Assembly: GCA_910585385.1 (NCBI GenBank)
Contig: CAJUDV010000031.1
Coordinates: forward strand, 1 to 29,706
Length of the DNA: 29,706 bases
From: an uncultured Oscillibacter sp.
Lineage (GTDB): Bacteria > Bacillota > Clostridia > Oscillospirales > Oscillospiraceae
Direction: 5' to 3'
In this document: in pieces, positions 1-7,595 of the stretch
Numbering within the stretch: the stretch's first letter is position 1
Layout: each line of letters starts with the position of its first letter
Program-made: the position numbers and the translations under genes
The notes under the pieces: model-generated
Told to the model about the DNA's origin: nothing
Databases searched by the model: none
Seen by the model: only the letters and a program-made list of their open reading frames with translations

Positions 1-1389
1 GACTTCCGCTGGTACGCCGCCTTCCACGACGAGGGCGGCCACCCCCACATCCACATGATGGCGTGGTCTGCAAAGCCGGGACAGGCTTATCTCTCCAAAG
101 ACGGAATCAAGAAGATCAAGTCCGCGCTGACCAACGATATTTTCAAGCAGGAGATGCTCCACACCTATGAGCAGAAGTCCGCTTCCAGAGATGACTTGGT
201 GCGCAGGGCCCGAGAAGAAATGAAAGCTCTGGCGCAGAAAATGCAGCAGGGCATTGGCGATCACCCTGAAGTGGAGACGCTGATGATGAGGCTGGTCAAT
301 CAGTTGGAAACGGTGAAAGGCAAGAAAACCTATGGTTACCTTCCCAAAGCCGTAAAGGAAACCGTGGATGAGATTGTTGATCAGCTGGAACAGCTGCCGG
401 TTATCGACGAGTGCTATCAGATCTGGTGGAATCTCCAATGTCAGATCAACGATTTCTATTCCGAGAAGGAACGCCAGCGGCCACCACTGTCCCAGCAGAA
501 AGAATTCCGGTCTATCAAGAACGCTGTCATACACGAGGCCGAAAACATTCGCATGGGCAAGATCACTTTTGAGGATGCGGATATGGATGAGTCCGCCGAG
601 TTCTCTGACCTGTCATACGACTGCTGGGAACTGTGGATGGTGGCCCAAGATGACACGGCCTCGATGCCGGATAGAGATGAAGCGGCGGCACAGCTCATGA
701 CCAAAGCCGAGAATGGCAATCCTGACGCACAGTATCTTGTGGGCATACTCTACCGGGACGGCCCGGTGCTGATCCCTGACAGTGTGGAAGCCGCAGGTTG
801 GTTTGAGCAGGCTGCTCGTCAAAGTGTGATTGCGGCACAGTATGAGTTGGGTGTGCTGCTTCTCTCTGATGATCCGGAAATCCATGATCCAGGATTGGGT
901 GTGCAATGGTTGGAGTATGCCGCTCAAAACGGGAATGACTGTGCCGCCTATCGGCTGGGCAAAGAATATCTCAAAGGCGAGATCGTGGAAAGAGACACCG
1001 CCAAAGCGGTGGGGTACCTCACCCAGTCCGCTGAAACTGGAAACCAGTACGCCCAATACGCTCTGGGCAAGCTCTGCCTGGAGCGCGGTGATAAGGTGGA
1101 AGCCCGTTATCGGTTCGCACAGTCTGCCGCTCAGGGCAACGAGTATGCTCAATTCTTCCTGGAGCGCTGGAACAGCCTGGAGCCGCCCTCGCTCATGCTG
1201 TCGGTTACCCGGCTGCTCCACCACATGGGCCGGATCTTTCAGGATCAGGCCCCAGCTCCGTCTGTCCTCGGCGGCATCCGGATCGACCGCAAGCGGCTGG
1301 CTCAGATCAGAGAAAAGAAAATCGCCATGGGTCACAAGGCGAACGATCATGACGAGCCAGCCCTTGGCCCGACTATGACGATGGGCTGA
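1..1389 (+). CDS. MobP3-family relaxase, 5'-truncated by window edge, Sel1 repeats
   Basis: Relaxases nick the transfer origin and pilot the DNA strand during mobilization. The frame is open from base 1, so the gene starts before the window; the ATG at 55 is internal. The first 22 residues contain the metal-binding cluster GGHPHIHMM, with three alternating His, as in MOBP/MobL-type relaxases. A helical segment follows (about residues 40-200). Then come about four Sel1-like repeats (about residues 230-395), with AQY-LG and AA-GN signatures. The tail near RLLHHMGRIFQD and the basic end match my memory of the MobP3 relaxases of Clostridia, which often carry Sel1 repeats. The repeats may bind other proteins; that is inference. 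The gene ends 129 bases before the first integrase and reads in the same direction. Confidence 0.8.
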   Translation, partial: DFRWYAAFHDEGGHPHIHMMAWSAKPGQAYLSKDGIKKIKSALTNDIFKQEMLHTYEQKSASRDDLVRRAREEMKALAQKMQQGIGDHPEVETLMMRLVNQLETVKGKKTYGYLPKAVKETVDEIVDQLEQLPVIDECYQIWWNLQCQINDFYSEKERQRPPLSQQKEFRSIKNAVIHEAENIRMGKITFEDADMDESAEFSDLSYDCWELWMVAQDDTASMPDRDEAAAQLMTKAENGNPDAQYLVGILYRDGPVLIPDSVEAAGWFEQAARQSVIAAQYELGVLLLSDDPEIHDPGLGVQWLEYAAQNGNDCAAYRLGKEYLKGEIVERDTAKAVGYLTQSAETGNQYAQYALGKLCLERGDKVEARYRFAQSAAQGNEYAQFFLERWNSLEPPSLMLSVTRLLHHMGRIFQDQAPAPSVLGGIRIDRKRLAQIREKKIAMGHKANDHDEPALGPTMTMG

Positions 1390-1518
1390 ATTGCACCTCC
1401 GTCTGCAAAGAAAGACGGCCCCCATCAAATGATAAGTTTCTGATAACTCTGCCCTTTACCACTGGCTATTGGCACGGCGTGCTGGTATGTTGTGCAGTTG
1501 GAAAGGAGACGATTCCAT

Positions 1519-2664
1519 ATGAGCAAACGAAGACCGTCCGGCGACGGCATGGTACGCAAGCGGGACGACGGACGCTGGGAGGGCCGGATCGTGGTGGGCC
1601 ACAAAAATAACGGCGATTCCATCTTCCGCTACATCTATGCCGATACCCAGAAAGAGCTGACGGCGAAGCTCCGTCAGAACATCGACGCCTACCAGGGCAT
1701 TGATCTGACGGAGCAGAGCCGAATGACCCTCTCTGAGTGGCTGGATCAATGGCTGGACCGGCGCATGGCCGGGACCGTCCGCGGCGATACGCTGGACGGG
1801 TACCGGCGGGACCTGAACAACCATGTCAAGCCCCGCCTGGGGCAGAAACAGCTGACAAAAATTACACCCGCTGATTTGAATGATCTGTACGCCCATCTCC
1901 TGGAACACGGCCGTCTCTCCAGAAGGCAGAGCAGCGGCCTCGCGCCCGCCACTGTCCACGGCATCCACACGACCCTTCACCACGCGCTGAAAACCGCGGT
2001 GGAGGAGGGCCTTCTGCCTGCCAATCCCGCCGAGGGCGTGACGCCGCCCAAACTGCCGCGCAGTCCGAAGGGTATCCTCAACAACGACCAGCTGGACACG
2101 CTGATGGCGGCAATCAGTCGGGACCCGCTCTGGCACGACTTCTTCTATGTGGAGCTGACCACCGGCCTGCGGCGGGGAGAGCTGTGCGGTCTGAAATGGA
2201 GAGATTTTGACAGCGAGACCGGAACACTGAACGTCCGCCGCACGATCCATATGAAGAAAGGCGGCGGACTGAGCGAGGGAGACACCAAGACCTATGCCGG
2301 AATGCGGGCCATCCTGCTCCCCAAAAGCACGGTCCAGCTTCTGCGGGAGAGAAAACGCGCCGCGCTGACAGAGTGGATCTTTCCCGATCCACTCAAACCG
2401 GAAAATCCCACGCATCCTGGCGGCGCCTACCGGCGGCTGAAAAAACTCCTGGAAGAAGCCGGACTGCCCAATATCCGCTTCCACGATCTCCGGCACACCT
2501 TCGCCACACACGCCCTGGCCGGAGGGGTGGACGCCAAGACCCTCTCCGGTATTCTGGGCCACACAAAAGCCAGCTTCACGCTGGACACCTACGCCCATGT
2601 TACCGGCGATATGCAGCGTCATGCCGCAGGGATCGTGGGCGATTTTATTCAGGACATTCTCTAA
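1519..2664 (+). CDS. Tyrosine recombinase/integrase (first of a tandem pair)
   Basis: This is a site-specific recombinase of the phage-integrase family, 381 aa. The N-terminal part (about residues 8-55, with GRWEGRIVVG) is an arm-type/AP2-like DNA-binding domain. Residues about 65-170 form the SAM-like core-binding domain. The catalytic domain shows the first Arg in TTGLRRGELCGL, the HDLRHTFATHAL motif with the His and second Arg, the LGHTK motif, and the Tyr in LDTYAH. All are intact, so the enzyme looks active. I chose ATG 1519 because AAAGGAGA sits 9 bases upstream; an in-frame start at 1492 lacks a site. The stop overlaps the ribosome site of the next recombinase, so the pair is cotranscribed and probably translationally coupled. 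Confidence 0.9.
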   Translation: MSKRRPSGDGMVRKRDDGRWEGRIVVGHKNNGDSIFRYIYADTQKELTAKLRQNIDAYQGIDLTEQSRMTLSEWLDQWLDRRMAGTVRGDTLDGYRRDLNNHVKPRLGQKQLTKITPADLNDLYAHLLEHGRLSRRQSSGLAPATVHGIHTTLHHALKTAVEEGLLPANPAEGVTPPKLPRSPKGILNNDQLDTLMAAISRDPLWHDFFYVELTTGLRRGELCGLKWRDFDSETGTLNVRRTIHMKKGGGLSEGDTKTYAGMRAILLPKSTVQLLRERKRAALTEWIFPDPLKPENPTHPGGAYRRLKKLLEEAGLPNIRFHDLRHTFATHALAGGVDAKTLSGILGHTKASFTLDTYAHVTGDMQRHAAGIVGDFIQDIL

Positions 2665-2674
2665 GGAGGGGCTC

Positions 2675-4093
2675 ATGGGAAAGCAGAAAACCAAGCGTGG
2701 AAACGGCAGCATCCACCTGCGGAAAGACGGCCGCTGGGAGGGGCGGGTGGTCATCGGACGCAATGAAAAGGGCCTGCCGAAAACGAAAAACGTCCTGGCG
2801 CAAACCCGCCGGGAGTGCCAGGAAAAACTCAAGGCGCTGAGAAACAGCATCAAGGGCGCTGTGCCAAAGCAGCCCAAAGCCGGCATAACCTTCGGGGCAT
2901 GGCTGGATCACTGGTACCGGAGCGACTGCAAGCCGACGATCAGCCCCAAGACACAGACCGACTATGAAAACCGTATCTACCAGCACATCATTCCGGAAAT
3001 TGGACATATCCCGCTGACCAAGCTCACCTCCGCAGATCTCCAGCAATTCTATATCCGCCTCAAGCAGGGCGGACGGCTTCTCCAGCCGGAGAGGTACGGC
3101 CCCGGGCTGTCGGACCGCATGGTGAAATGCTGCCATGTGACCTGCCGCGCGGCGCTGGACAAGGCGGTGTCCCAGGGACTGCTTCTGAAGAATCCGGCCG
3201 CCGCCTGCAAGGCGCCCACGACCCATCCCAAAGAGATGCAGGTGCTGGCCCAGGAGGAGATGCAGCGATTGCTCATTCAGGCAAAAGAGGACGGCTGCTA
3301 TGAGCTTCTGCTTCTGGATCTGACCACCGGCCTGCGCCGCGGGGAGCTGCTGGCGCTCCAATGGGATGATCTGGACTTCCAGACCGGAGAACTGCGGATC
3401 ACACGGCAGGTACAGCGGATCCGGGGAGAACTGACAATCACCCAGCCCAAGACCCGATCCTCCAGCCGAAGCATCATCCTTCCGAAAGTGATTCTGGACA
3501 TCCTGAAAAACCACCGTCAGTGTACGGGGTCCCGGTGGATGTTTCCCTCACCCAGGAAAGAGGATTCTCCCCGGGATCCCGCCGCCGTCCGGAAGAAGCT
3601 GTCCACCATCCTGGAGCGGGCCGGCTGCAAACACGTCCGCTTCCATGACCTCCGGCACACCTTCGCCACCAACGCCCTGGAGCACGGGATGGACGTCAAG
3701 ACCCTGTCTGCCATCATCGGCCACGTCTCCAGCGCCACGACGCTGAACGTCTACGCCCACGTCACCGACGGGATGCGGCAGTCGGCGGCGGCAAAGATCG
3801 ACTTCGCCATCGCCAAAGCGGAGCCCCGGCCGGATACGATGGTTCGGGAGAAGCCCGTCCGCACCAGTTTCCAGGCAGTCAAGGGTAAATACCGCAAGCC
3901 GGGGACCGGTTGTATTTCACGGATCAGAGATCAGCTCTGGGAGGGACGGTATTCTCCCAAGGTCAACGGCAAACGTATGACCCGGAATGTCTACGCCCAC
4001 AGCGAGGAGGAGTGTGAGGAGAAGCTGGCGCGGTTGATCACGGAGATGAAGGAGGAGACAGCCCTCCTGCGAGCCCAGGCAAAAACAGGTTGA
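2675..4093 (+). CDS. Tyrosine recombinase/integrase with a second C-terminal arm-like domain
   Basis: This is the second tandem phage-integrase-family recombinase, 472 aa. It has an N-terminal arm-type domain (about residues 8-55, GRWEGRVVIG), a core-binding domain, and a catalytic domain with TTGLRRGELLAL, HDLRHTFATNAL, IIGHVSSAT and the Tyr in LNVYAH. The catalytic core ends near residue 375. The remaining roughly 95 residues are unusual: the last 65 or so (GTGCISR, LWEGRYSPKVNG, then SEEECEEKLARL) resemble the N-terminal arm domain in order and spacing. ATG 2675 follows AAGGAGG at 2663-2669, which itself overlaps the previous stop codon; the longer open frame from 2597 lies inside the first recombinase. 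A terminator follows at 4107. Confidence 0.88.
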   Translation: MGKQKTKRGNGSIHLRKDGRWEGRVVIGRNEKGLPKTKNVLAQTRRECQEKLKALRNSIKGAVPKQPKAGITFGAWLDHWYRSDCKPTISPKTQTDYENRIYQHIIPEIGHIPLTKLTSADLQQFYIRLKQGGRLLQPERYGPGLSDRMVKCCHVTCRAALDKAVSQGLLLKNPAAACKAPTTHPKEMQVLAQEEMQRLLIQAKEDGCYELLLLDLTTGLRRGELLALQWDDLDFQTGELRITRQVQRIRGELTITQPKTRSSSRSIILPKVILDILKNHRQCTGSRWMFPSPRKEDSPRDPAAVRKKLSTILERAGCKHVRFHDLRHTFATNALEHGMDVKTLSAIIGHVSSATTLNVYAHVTDGMRQSAAAKIDFAIAKAEPRPDTMVREKPVRTSFQAVKGKYRKPGTGCISRIRDQLWEGRYSPKVNGKRMTRNVYAHSEEECEEKLARLITEMKEETALLRAQAKTG

Positions 4094-4106
4094 ATAGAAT
4101 GTAGCC

Positions 4107-4143
4107 GCCCTCCGGGACAAGGCTTCCCGGAGGGCAATTTTTT
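4107..4143 (+). terminator. Rho-independent terminator after the integrase pair
   Basis: A perfect 10-bp stem (4107-4116 with 4126-4135, GCCCTCCGGG arm) with a 9-base loop is followed by a T6 run at 4138-4143. It lies 14 bases after the second recombinase stop and should end transcription before the tRNA. Confidence 0.9.
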
Positions 4144-4210
4144 CCCTGTCTGTGGCTGGAACTGTGGTCAAGGCGAACACGGACTGATAAACCTCGCCGC
4201 AAAATCGCCC

Positions 4211-4257
4211 AAAAAATTAAGAAAAACCGCCGTTTCCTCGCAGAAACAGCGGTTTTC
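4211..4257 (-). terminator. Rho-independent terminator of tRNA-Val
   Basis: Read on the minus strand, directly after the encoded CCA, there is a stem of about 14 bp (4257-4243 with 4236-4221, one G-U pair). A U-rich stretch follows, with T6 at 4216-4211. It starts two bases beyond the tRNA, so it would be part of the element side if the insertion is at the tRNA 3' end. Confidence 0.8.
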
Positions 4258-4258
4258 A

Positions 4259-4300
4259 TGGTGGACGATACAGGACTCGAACCTGTGACCCCCTGCACGT
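4259..4300. other. Probable attachment site in the tRNA-Val 3' half
   Basis: Tyrosine recombinases of such elements commonly use the T arm and 3' end of a tRNA gene as attB, restoring the tRNA on insertion. The intact tRNA faces the recombinase genes with only 165 bases between. The exact core cannot be set, because the matching direct repeat at the far end of the element is outside the window. Confidence 0.4.
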
Positions 4301-4335
4301 CAAGCAGGTGCTCTAGCCAGCTGAGCTAATCGTCC
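4259..4335 (-). tRNA. tRNA-Val (anticodon GAC), CCA encoded
   Basis: On the minus strand the acceptor GGACGAT pairs with ATCGTCC, followed by discriminator A and an encoded CCA. The D arm reads TTAGCTCAGCTGG. The anticodon stem CCTGC/GCAGG holds loop TTGACGT, giving anticodon GAC, which reads GUC (Val). The T arm contains GGTTCGAGTCC. All arms are intact. The 3' end faces the recombinase genes, so this is the probable attachment gene of the element. Confidence 0.95.
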
Positions 4336-4351
4336 GTAGCGGAACAAATAT

Positions 4352-4380
4352 AGAATACACGATTATACTCAATTTGTCAA
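4352..4380 (-). promoter_or_regulatory. Sigma-A promoter of tRNA-Val
   Basis: On the minus strand TTGACA (4380-4375) is followed after 17 bases by TATTCT (4357-4352), placing transcription start roughly 10 bases before the tRNA. Confidence 0.8.
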
Positions 4381-4390
4381 CAGTTTTTTC

Positions 4391-4419
4391 TTGTTTTTTG
4401 GCCCCACCGGGTTTATAGT
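4391..4419 (+). promoter_or_regulatory. Probable promoter of the amidohydrolase gene
   Basis: A weak -35 (TTGTTT, 4391-4396) and a -10 (TATAGT, 4414-4419) are 17 bases apart. They lie 32 bases before the start codon and back to back with the tRNA promoter. Confidence 0.45.
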
Positions 4420-4451
4420 GGAGAAAAGCGCAGTTTGAAAGGAGATCCCCC

Positions 4452-5255
4452 ATGAAAATCATTGACGCTCACCTCCATATTTTCCCAGAGGATGACGCTG
4501 CCACGGCGGCCTGCTCCGCAGAGGCGGAGGCCGCTCTCCGCCATCTCTGGGAACCTCTGGGGATCGTCCGCGGCGTGGTCATGGGAAACCGCAGCCTGGC
4601 CGCGGAGTACCACAACTACCCCACGGATCTCCTTCACTACTGTGTGGGGCTGGACGGGCGAATGCTGGAGGAGGGCCGGAAAACACCGCCGGACTTGGCC
4701 GCCCAGGTGGAATCCCATCTGCGGCGGGAGAAGTGCTGCGGCGTCAAACTCTACCCGGGATACAACAAAATCTCCCTGTCCGATCCGCTGTATCAGCCTA
4801 TTTACCAGCTGGCTCAGTCCTATCAAAAGCCGGTAGCAGTCCACATGGGGCTCACCGCCTTCCCCCGCGCCCACCTGAAATACTGCCACCCCCTGGCCCT
4901 GGACGAGGCCGCCGCGGACCACCCCGGTGTCCGCTTTGTCATGTGCCACTTCGGAGCCCCATTTCTGGAGGCCGCCGCAGCGGTGCTGGTGAAAAATCCC
5001 AACGTATCCGCCGACCTCTCCGGTCTGCTGGAGGACCCGGTGGACCTGGATATATGGTTCCGGGAGCAGTCCGGCTATGCCGCCCTTCTGCGAACCTGGC
5101 TGGCCGCCGCGGGCTGCTGGGACCGGCTCCTGTACGGCTCCGACTGGCCCATTGTCGACCCGGAAAAATACCTCGCTTTCATCCGGCGCCTGGTGCCGCC
5201 GGAGCACTGGGACGCCGTTTTCTATGAAAACGCCCTCCGTGTCTACGGACTCTAG
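4452..5255 (+). CDS. Amidohydrolase family protein (TIM-barrel metal hydrolase)
   Basis: This 267-aa protein looks like a single-domain amidohydrolase of the PF04909 (Amidohydro_2) type, whose members include decarboxylases and lactone hydrolases. Visible metal-site features are the HxH of DAHLHIF near the N-terminus, a possible bridging Lys in GVKLYPGY, the His of VAVHMG, the His of MCHFGAP, and the Asp of LYGSDWP on the last strands. Length fits a compact family member. ATG 4452 follows AAAGGAGA with 6 bases of spacing. It stands alone between the tRNA and the HPr-like gene, so its substrate cannot be inferred from neighbours. Confidence 0.82.
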   Translation: MKIIDAHLHIFPEDDAATAACSAEAEAALRHLWEPLGIVRGVVMGNRSLAAEYHNYPTDLLHYCVGLDGRMLEEGRKTPPDLAAQVESHLRREKCCGVKLYPGYNKISLSDPLYQPIYQLAQSYQKPVAVHMGLTAFPRAHLKYCHPLALDEAAADHPGVRFVMCHFGAPFLEAAAAVLVKNPNVSADLSGLLEDPVDLDIWFREQSGYAALLRTWLAAAGCWDRLLYGSDWPIVDPEKYLAFIRRLVPPEHWDAVFYENALRVYGL

Positions 5256-5372
5256 CTCTCTGTCATCCTGCCTCTGTCATTCTGCCGGATATGGGACAGG
5301 TTCCGTCAAAAATATTTGTCCATTCTATGGTCATTCATTTCTTTAATAAATTATGGCCTTTCGCCAAAAATG

Positions 5373-5384
5373 TGGTATACTAAT
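5373..5384 (+). promoter_or_regulatory. Extended -10 promoter of the HPr-like gene
   Basis: TGG-TATACT (5373-5381) is an extended -10 element. Only a poor -35 is visible (TTATGG at 5351). It lies about 35 bases before the chosen start. Confidence 0.55.
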
Positions 5385-5417
5385 CTGCAATAACTGAACA
5401 TGAGGGTGAGAGATTTG

Positions 5418-5678
5418 TTGAGAAAAACTGTAGTCGTACATATTCCCAATGAGCACCTGAATAACGCCGCCACATTTTTCATCAAAAAGGCCAACGAGTT
5501 CACCAGTCACATCACCGTCTCCCGGAAAAACAACAGCGTCAACGCCAAAAGCCTGCTGGGCCTGCTGTCCATGAGGCTGGAGTACGGAACGAGCGTGGAC
5601 ATCACCGCCGAGGGCGTTGACGCGGCGGAGGCCCTGGCGGCTCTGGAGCAAGTCCTGAACCCCGCGGATCACAATTGA
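5418..5678 (+). CDS. HPr-fold protein, Crh-like, lacking the active-site histidine
   Basis: HPr carries phosphate in the PTS via His15 and is also phosphorylated at Ser46 by HPr kinase for carbon control. This 86-aa protein has the HPr fold pattern throughout, including VNAKSLLGLLSM around the Ser46 equivalent (Ser45 here) and ANEF before it. An ungapped alignment of PNEHLNNAA with PNGLHTRPA puts Leu at the His15 position, with the His one residue early, and Asn at Arg17. EI-dependent phosphorylation is therefore unlikely, as in Crh. I prefer TTG 5418: AGGGTGAG sits 7 bases upstream and the length then matches HPr. ATG 5400 has no ribosome site and would add six residues. No PTS genes are adjacent. 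Confidence 0.8.
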   Translation: MRKTVVVHIPNEHLNNAATFFIKKANEFTSHITVSRKNNSVNAKSLLGLLSMRLEYGTSVDITAEGVDAAEALAALEQVLNPADHN

Positions 5679-5689
5679 CATCACGATGC

Positions 5690-5719
5690 AAAAAACCTCG
5701 CTTTTCAGCGAGGTTTTTT
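5690..5719. terminator. Bidirectional terminator between convergent genes
   Basis: The hairpin AAAAAACCTCGCT/AGCGAGGTTTTTT (13-bp stem, 4-base loop) has A and T runs on both sides. It can end both the HPr-like gene (+) and the convergent membrane-protein gene (-). Confidence 0.92.
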
Positions 5720-5742
5720 CGCGCACTTCCGAAACCGGAAAA

Positions 5743-6327
5743 TCAGGCGGCCCGGCACCGGCGCAGGCATTCCGCCGCTTTCGCCCCGTCCTCCACGGAG
5801 AAAAACGCCAGGCCCTGGGCCAGCCCCCGCTGGCTGTCGTTCTGAATATCCGTCTTGGGGTGACAGGCCCGCCAGCGGAGCTGCCGGTCCACCTCCTCAA
5901 AGAGGCACCCGCCCAGCACCAGGCAGTCCCCTGCCGTCCGGTCCCGCAGCAGCTGGAAGTCATCAATCTCCAACAGCTCCATGTAGTAGAAGGTCTGATC
6001 CCGGGTCATCAAAATAGCCCTCTGGTCTGTGATCCAATACCGCTGGCCCAGCAGGCTGTACCGCTCAATCACCGGGGAGAGCAGCATCAAAACCGCAATC
6101 AGCAGGATCACCGCCACGGCTTTGACGCTCCACTCCCGGCCCTGGCCGGTGTACAGCGCCAAAAGCGCGGCGGCCGCAGCCACCGTGCCGATCCACTTTC
6201 CGATAATCTTCCAGCTCTCCCCCTTCTCCAGAAGGGGGAACGCCTTTGTCCCGCTCTGCCAGCAAACCCGCTCCCCCTGCCGCAGATGGCTCTCAAGCGC
6301 CCGTTCAGCCGTCATCTTTCCTTCCAT
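5743..6327 (-). CDS. Hypothetical two-pass membrane protein, PH-like tail
   Basis: This roughly 194-aa protein has a short polar N-terminus and two adjacent hydrophobic segments (from IIGKWIGTVAAAAALLALY, then AVAVILLIAVLMLL). A soluble C-terminal half contains RYWITDQRAILM and later a region on membrane-associated strands. The YxITDxR pattern after two membrane spans recalls bacterial PH-domain (bPH/YdbT-like) proteins, but I cannot confirm the family. Three in-frame ATGs are possible; I chose 6327 because AAGGAG is 9 bases upstream. ATG 6333 would leave only 3 bases and the TTG at 6354 has no site. It stands alone, convergent with the HPr-like gene and divergent from the sensor kinase. Confidence 0.6.
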   Translation of the reverse strand: MEGKMTAERALESHLRQGERVCWQSGTKAFPLLEKGESWKIIGKWIGTVAAAAALLALYTGQGREWSVKAVAVILLIAVLMLLSPVIERYSLLGQRYWITDQRAILMTRDQTFYYMELLEIDDFQLLRDRTAGDCLVLGGCLFEEVDRQLRWRACHPKTDIQNDSQRGLAQGLAFFSVEDGAKAAECLRRCRAA

Positions 6328-6478
6328 TCCCATCGTCTCCTTCTCAATCCGCAAGTATTCCGGCGTCTTTTTTCGCCGTCTCCATCATACTACGGACGCC
6401 CGTTCAGCCGCTGGGAAGGTACCGGCGCGGCCCGTTAATCTTCCGTCAAATTTTTTAGCGGCAATTTAACGATTTCTC

Positions 6479-6487
6479 TGCTATAAT
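6479..6487 (+). promoter_or_regulatory. Extended -10 promoter of the two-component operon
   Basis: TGC-TATAAT (6479-6487) is a perfect extended -10 with no convincing -35 at the right distance. It lies 25 bases before the kinase start codon. Confidence 0.65.
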
Positions 6488-6512
6488 AATACCATTGGAA
6501 AGGAGGCCTGCC

Positions 6513-7595
6513 ATGTACCCCAAAAATCCCCTCTCCGCCCGGATGTTTCCCCTCTCCCTGCGGGACCTGCTGATAACCATCAGCATTCTGCTGTGCGCCG
6601 CCGGGGTGTGCATTCTCCTGCGGGCGGCGGACACCAGCGACGGCTTTGCCTCCCCCATCTTTGTGCTGGCGGTACTGCTGACCTCCCGCCTTACCACCGG
6701 CTACCTCTTCGGACTCATCGCCTCCGTCCTGGGGGTCATCTGCGTCAACTTCATCTTTACCTATCCCTACTGGGCCTTCAACCTGACCATCTCCGGCTAT
6801 CCCCTCACCTTCCTGAGCTTTCTGGCGGTGTCTGTCATCACCAGCACTTTGACCACCAAAATCAAACGGCAGGAACAGCTGCGGGCCGAAAATGAGAAGG
6901 AGAAAATGCGGGCCAACCTGCTGCGCTCCGTGTCCCACGACATCCGCACTCCTCTGACCTCCATTGTGGGGTCCACCTCCACGGTACTGGAGAATCCCGG
7001 TCTCTCCCGGGGGGAGCAGGAGACTCTGCTGGAGGATGTGCGCAGCGAGGCCCAGTGGCTGATTCAGACAGTGGAAAACCTGCTGTCCATCACCCGCATG
7101 GGAGACGGACAGGCCCACATCACCAAGGACGTGGAGGCGGCGGAGGAAATTCTGGGGGAGGCGGTGCGGAAGTTCCGCCGCCGCTATCCGGAGATGTCTG
7201 TGGCCGCGGAGCCCCCCAAAGAACTGCTGCTGGTGCCAATGGACCCCATTCTCATTGAGCAGGTCCTGGCGAACCTGATGGAGAACGCCGCCCTCCACGG
7301 CGAGACTGCCACCCGCATCCTCATTTCCGCCCGGCCGGACGGCGATTTTGCCCGCTTCACCGTGGCGGACAACGGGCGGGGCATTGATCCCGCCGTCCTG
7401 CCCACGCTGTTTGACGGCACTCTGAAGCACAGCGAGTCCGCCAAGGGGGATGGCAAGCGGAACATGGGCCTGGGTCTCTCCGTGTGCATGGCCATTGTGC
7501 GGGCCCACGGCGGCACTATGGAGGCGAAAAATCTACCGGCCGGGGCGGAATTCTCCTTCCGCCTCCCGCTTTTGAAGGAGGGATCCAGCAGATGA
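6513..7595 (+). CDS. Sensor histidine kinase, KdpD C-terminal type (DUF4118)
   Basis: This 360-aa membrane kinase matches only the C-terminal half of KdpD: four hydrophobic segments (about residues 15-110) of the DUF4118 sensor type, a HisKA domain with phospho-acceptor His142 in SVSHDIRTPL, and an ATPase domain with NLMENAALHG (N box), DNGRGID (G1) and GLGLSVCMAIV (G2). The KdpD N-terminal cytoplasmic domain and the USP domain are absent. No kdpFABC pump genes lie nearby, so the signal may not be potassium. ATG 6513 follows AAAGGAGG by 6 bases; the upstream TTG at 6495 precedes that site. The stop overlaps the regulator's ATG (ATGA), indicating translational coupling. Confidence 0.88.
   Translation: MYPKNPLSARMFPLSLRDLLITISILLCAAGVCILLRAADTSDGFASPIFVLAVLLTSRLTTGYLFGLIASVLGVICVNFIFTYPYWAFNLTISGYPLTFLSFLAVSVITSTLTTKIKRQEQLRAENEKEKMRANLLRSVSHDIRTPLTSIVGSTSTVLENPGLSRGEQETLLEDVRSEAQWLIQTVENLLSITRMGDGQAHITKDVEAAEEILGEAVRKFRRRYPEMSVAAEPPKELLLVPMDPILIEQVLANLMENAALHGETATRILISARPDGDFARFTVADNGRGIDPAVLPTLFDGTLKHSESAKGDGKRNMGLGLSVCMAIVRAHGGTMEAKNLPAGAEFSFRLPLLKEGSSR

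Larger units (their letters stand above)
1..4258. mobile_element. End of an integrated mobilizable/conjugative element
   Basis: A relaxase fragment and two tandem tyrosine recombinases, all on the + strand, run up to the 3' end of a tRNA-Val gene. This is the usual layout of an integrative mobilizable or conjugative element inserted in the 3' end of a tRNA gene. The rest of the element lies to the left of the window, so its size, cargo and transfer genes cannot be seen. The right boundary is inferred from the tRNA; no direct repeat can be confirmed because the partner site is outside the window. Confidence 0.75.
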
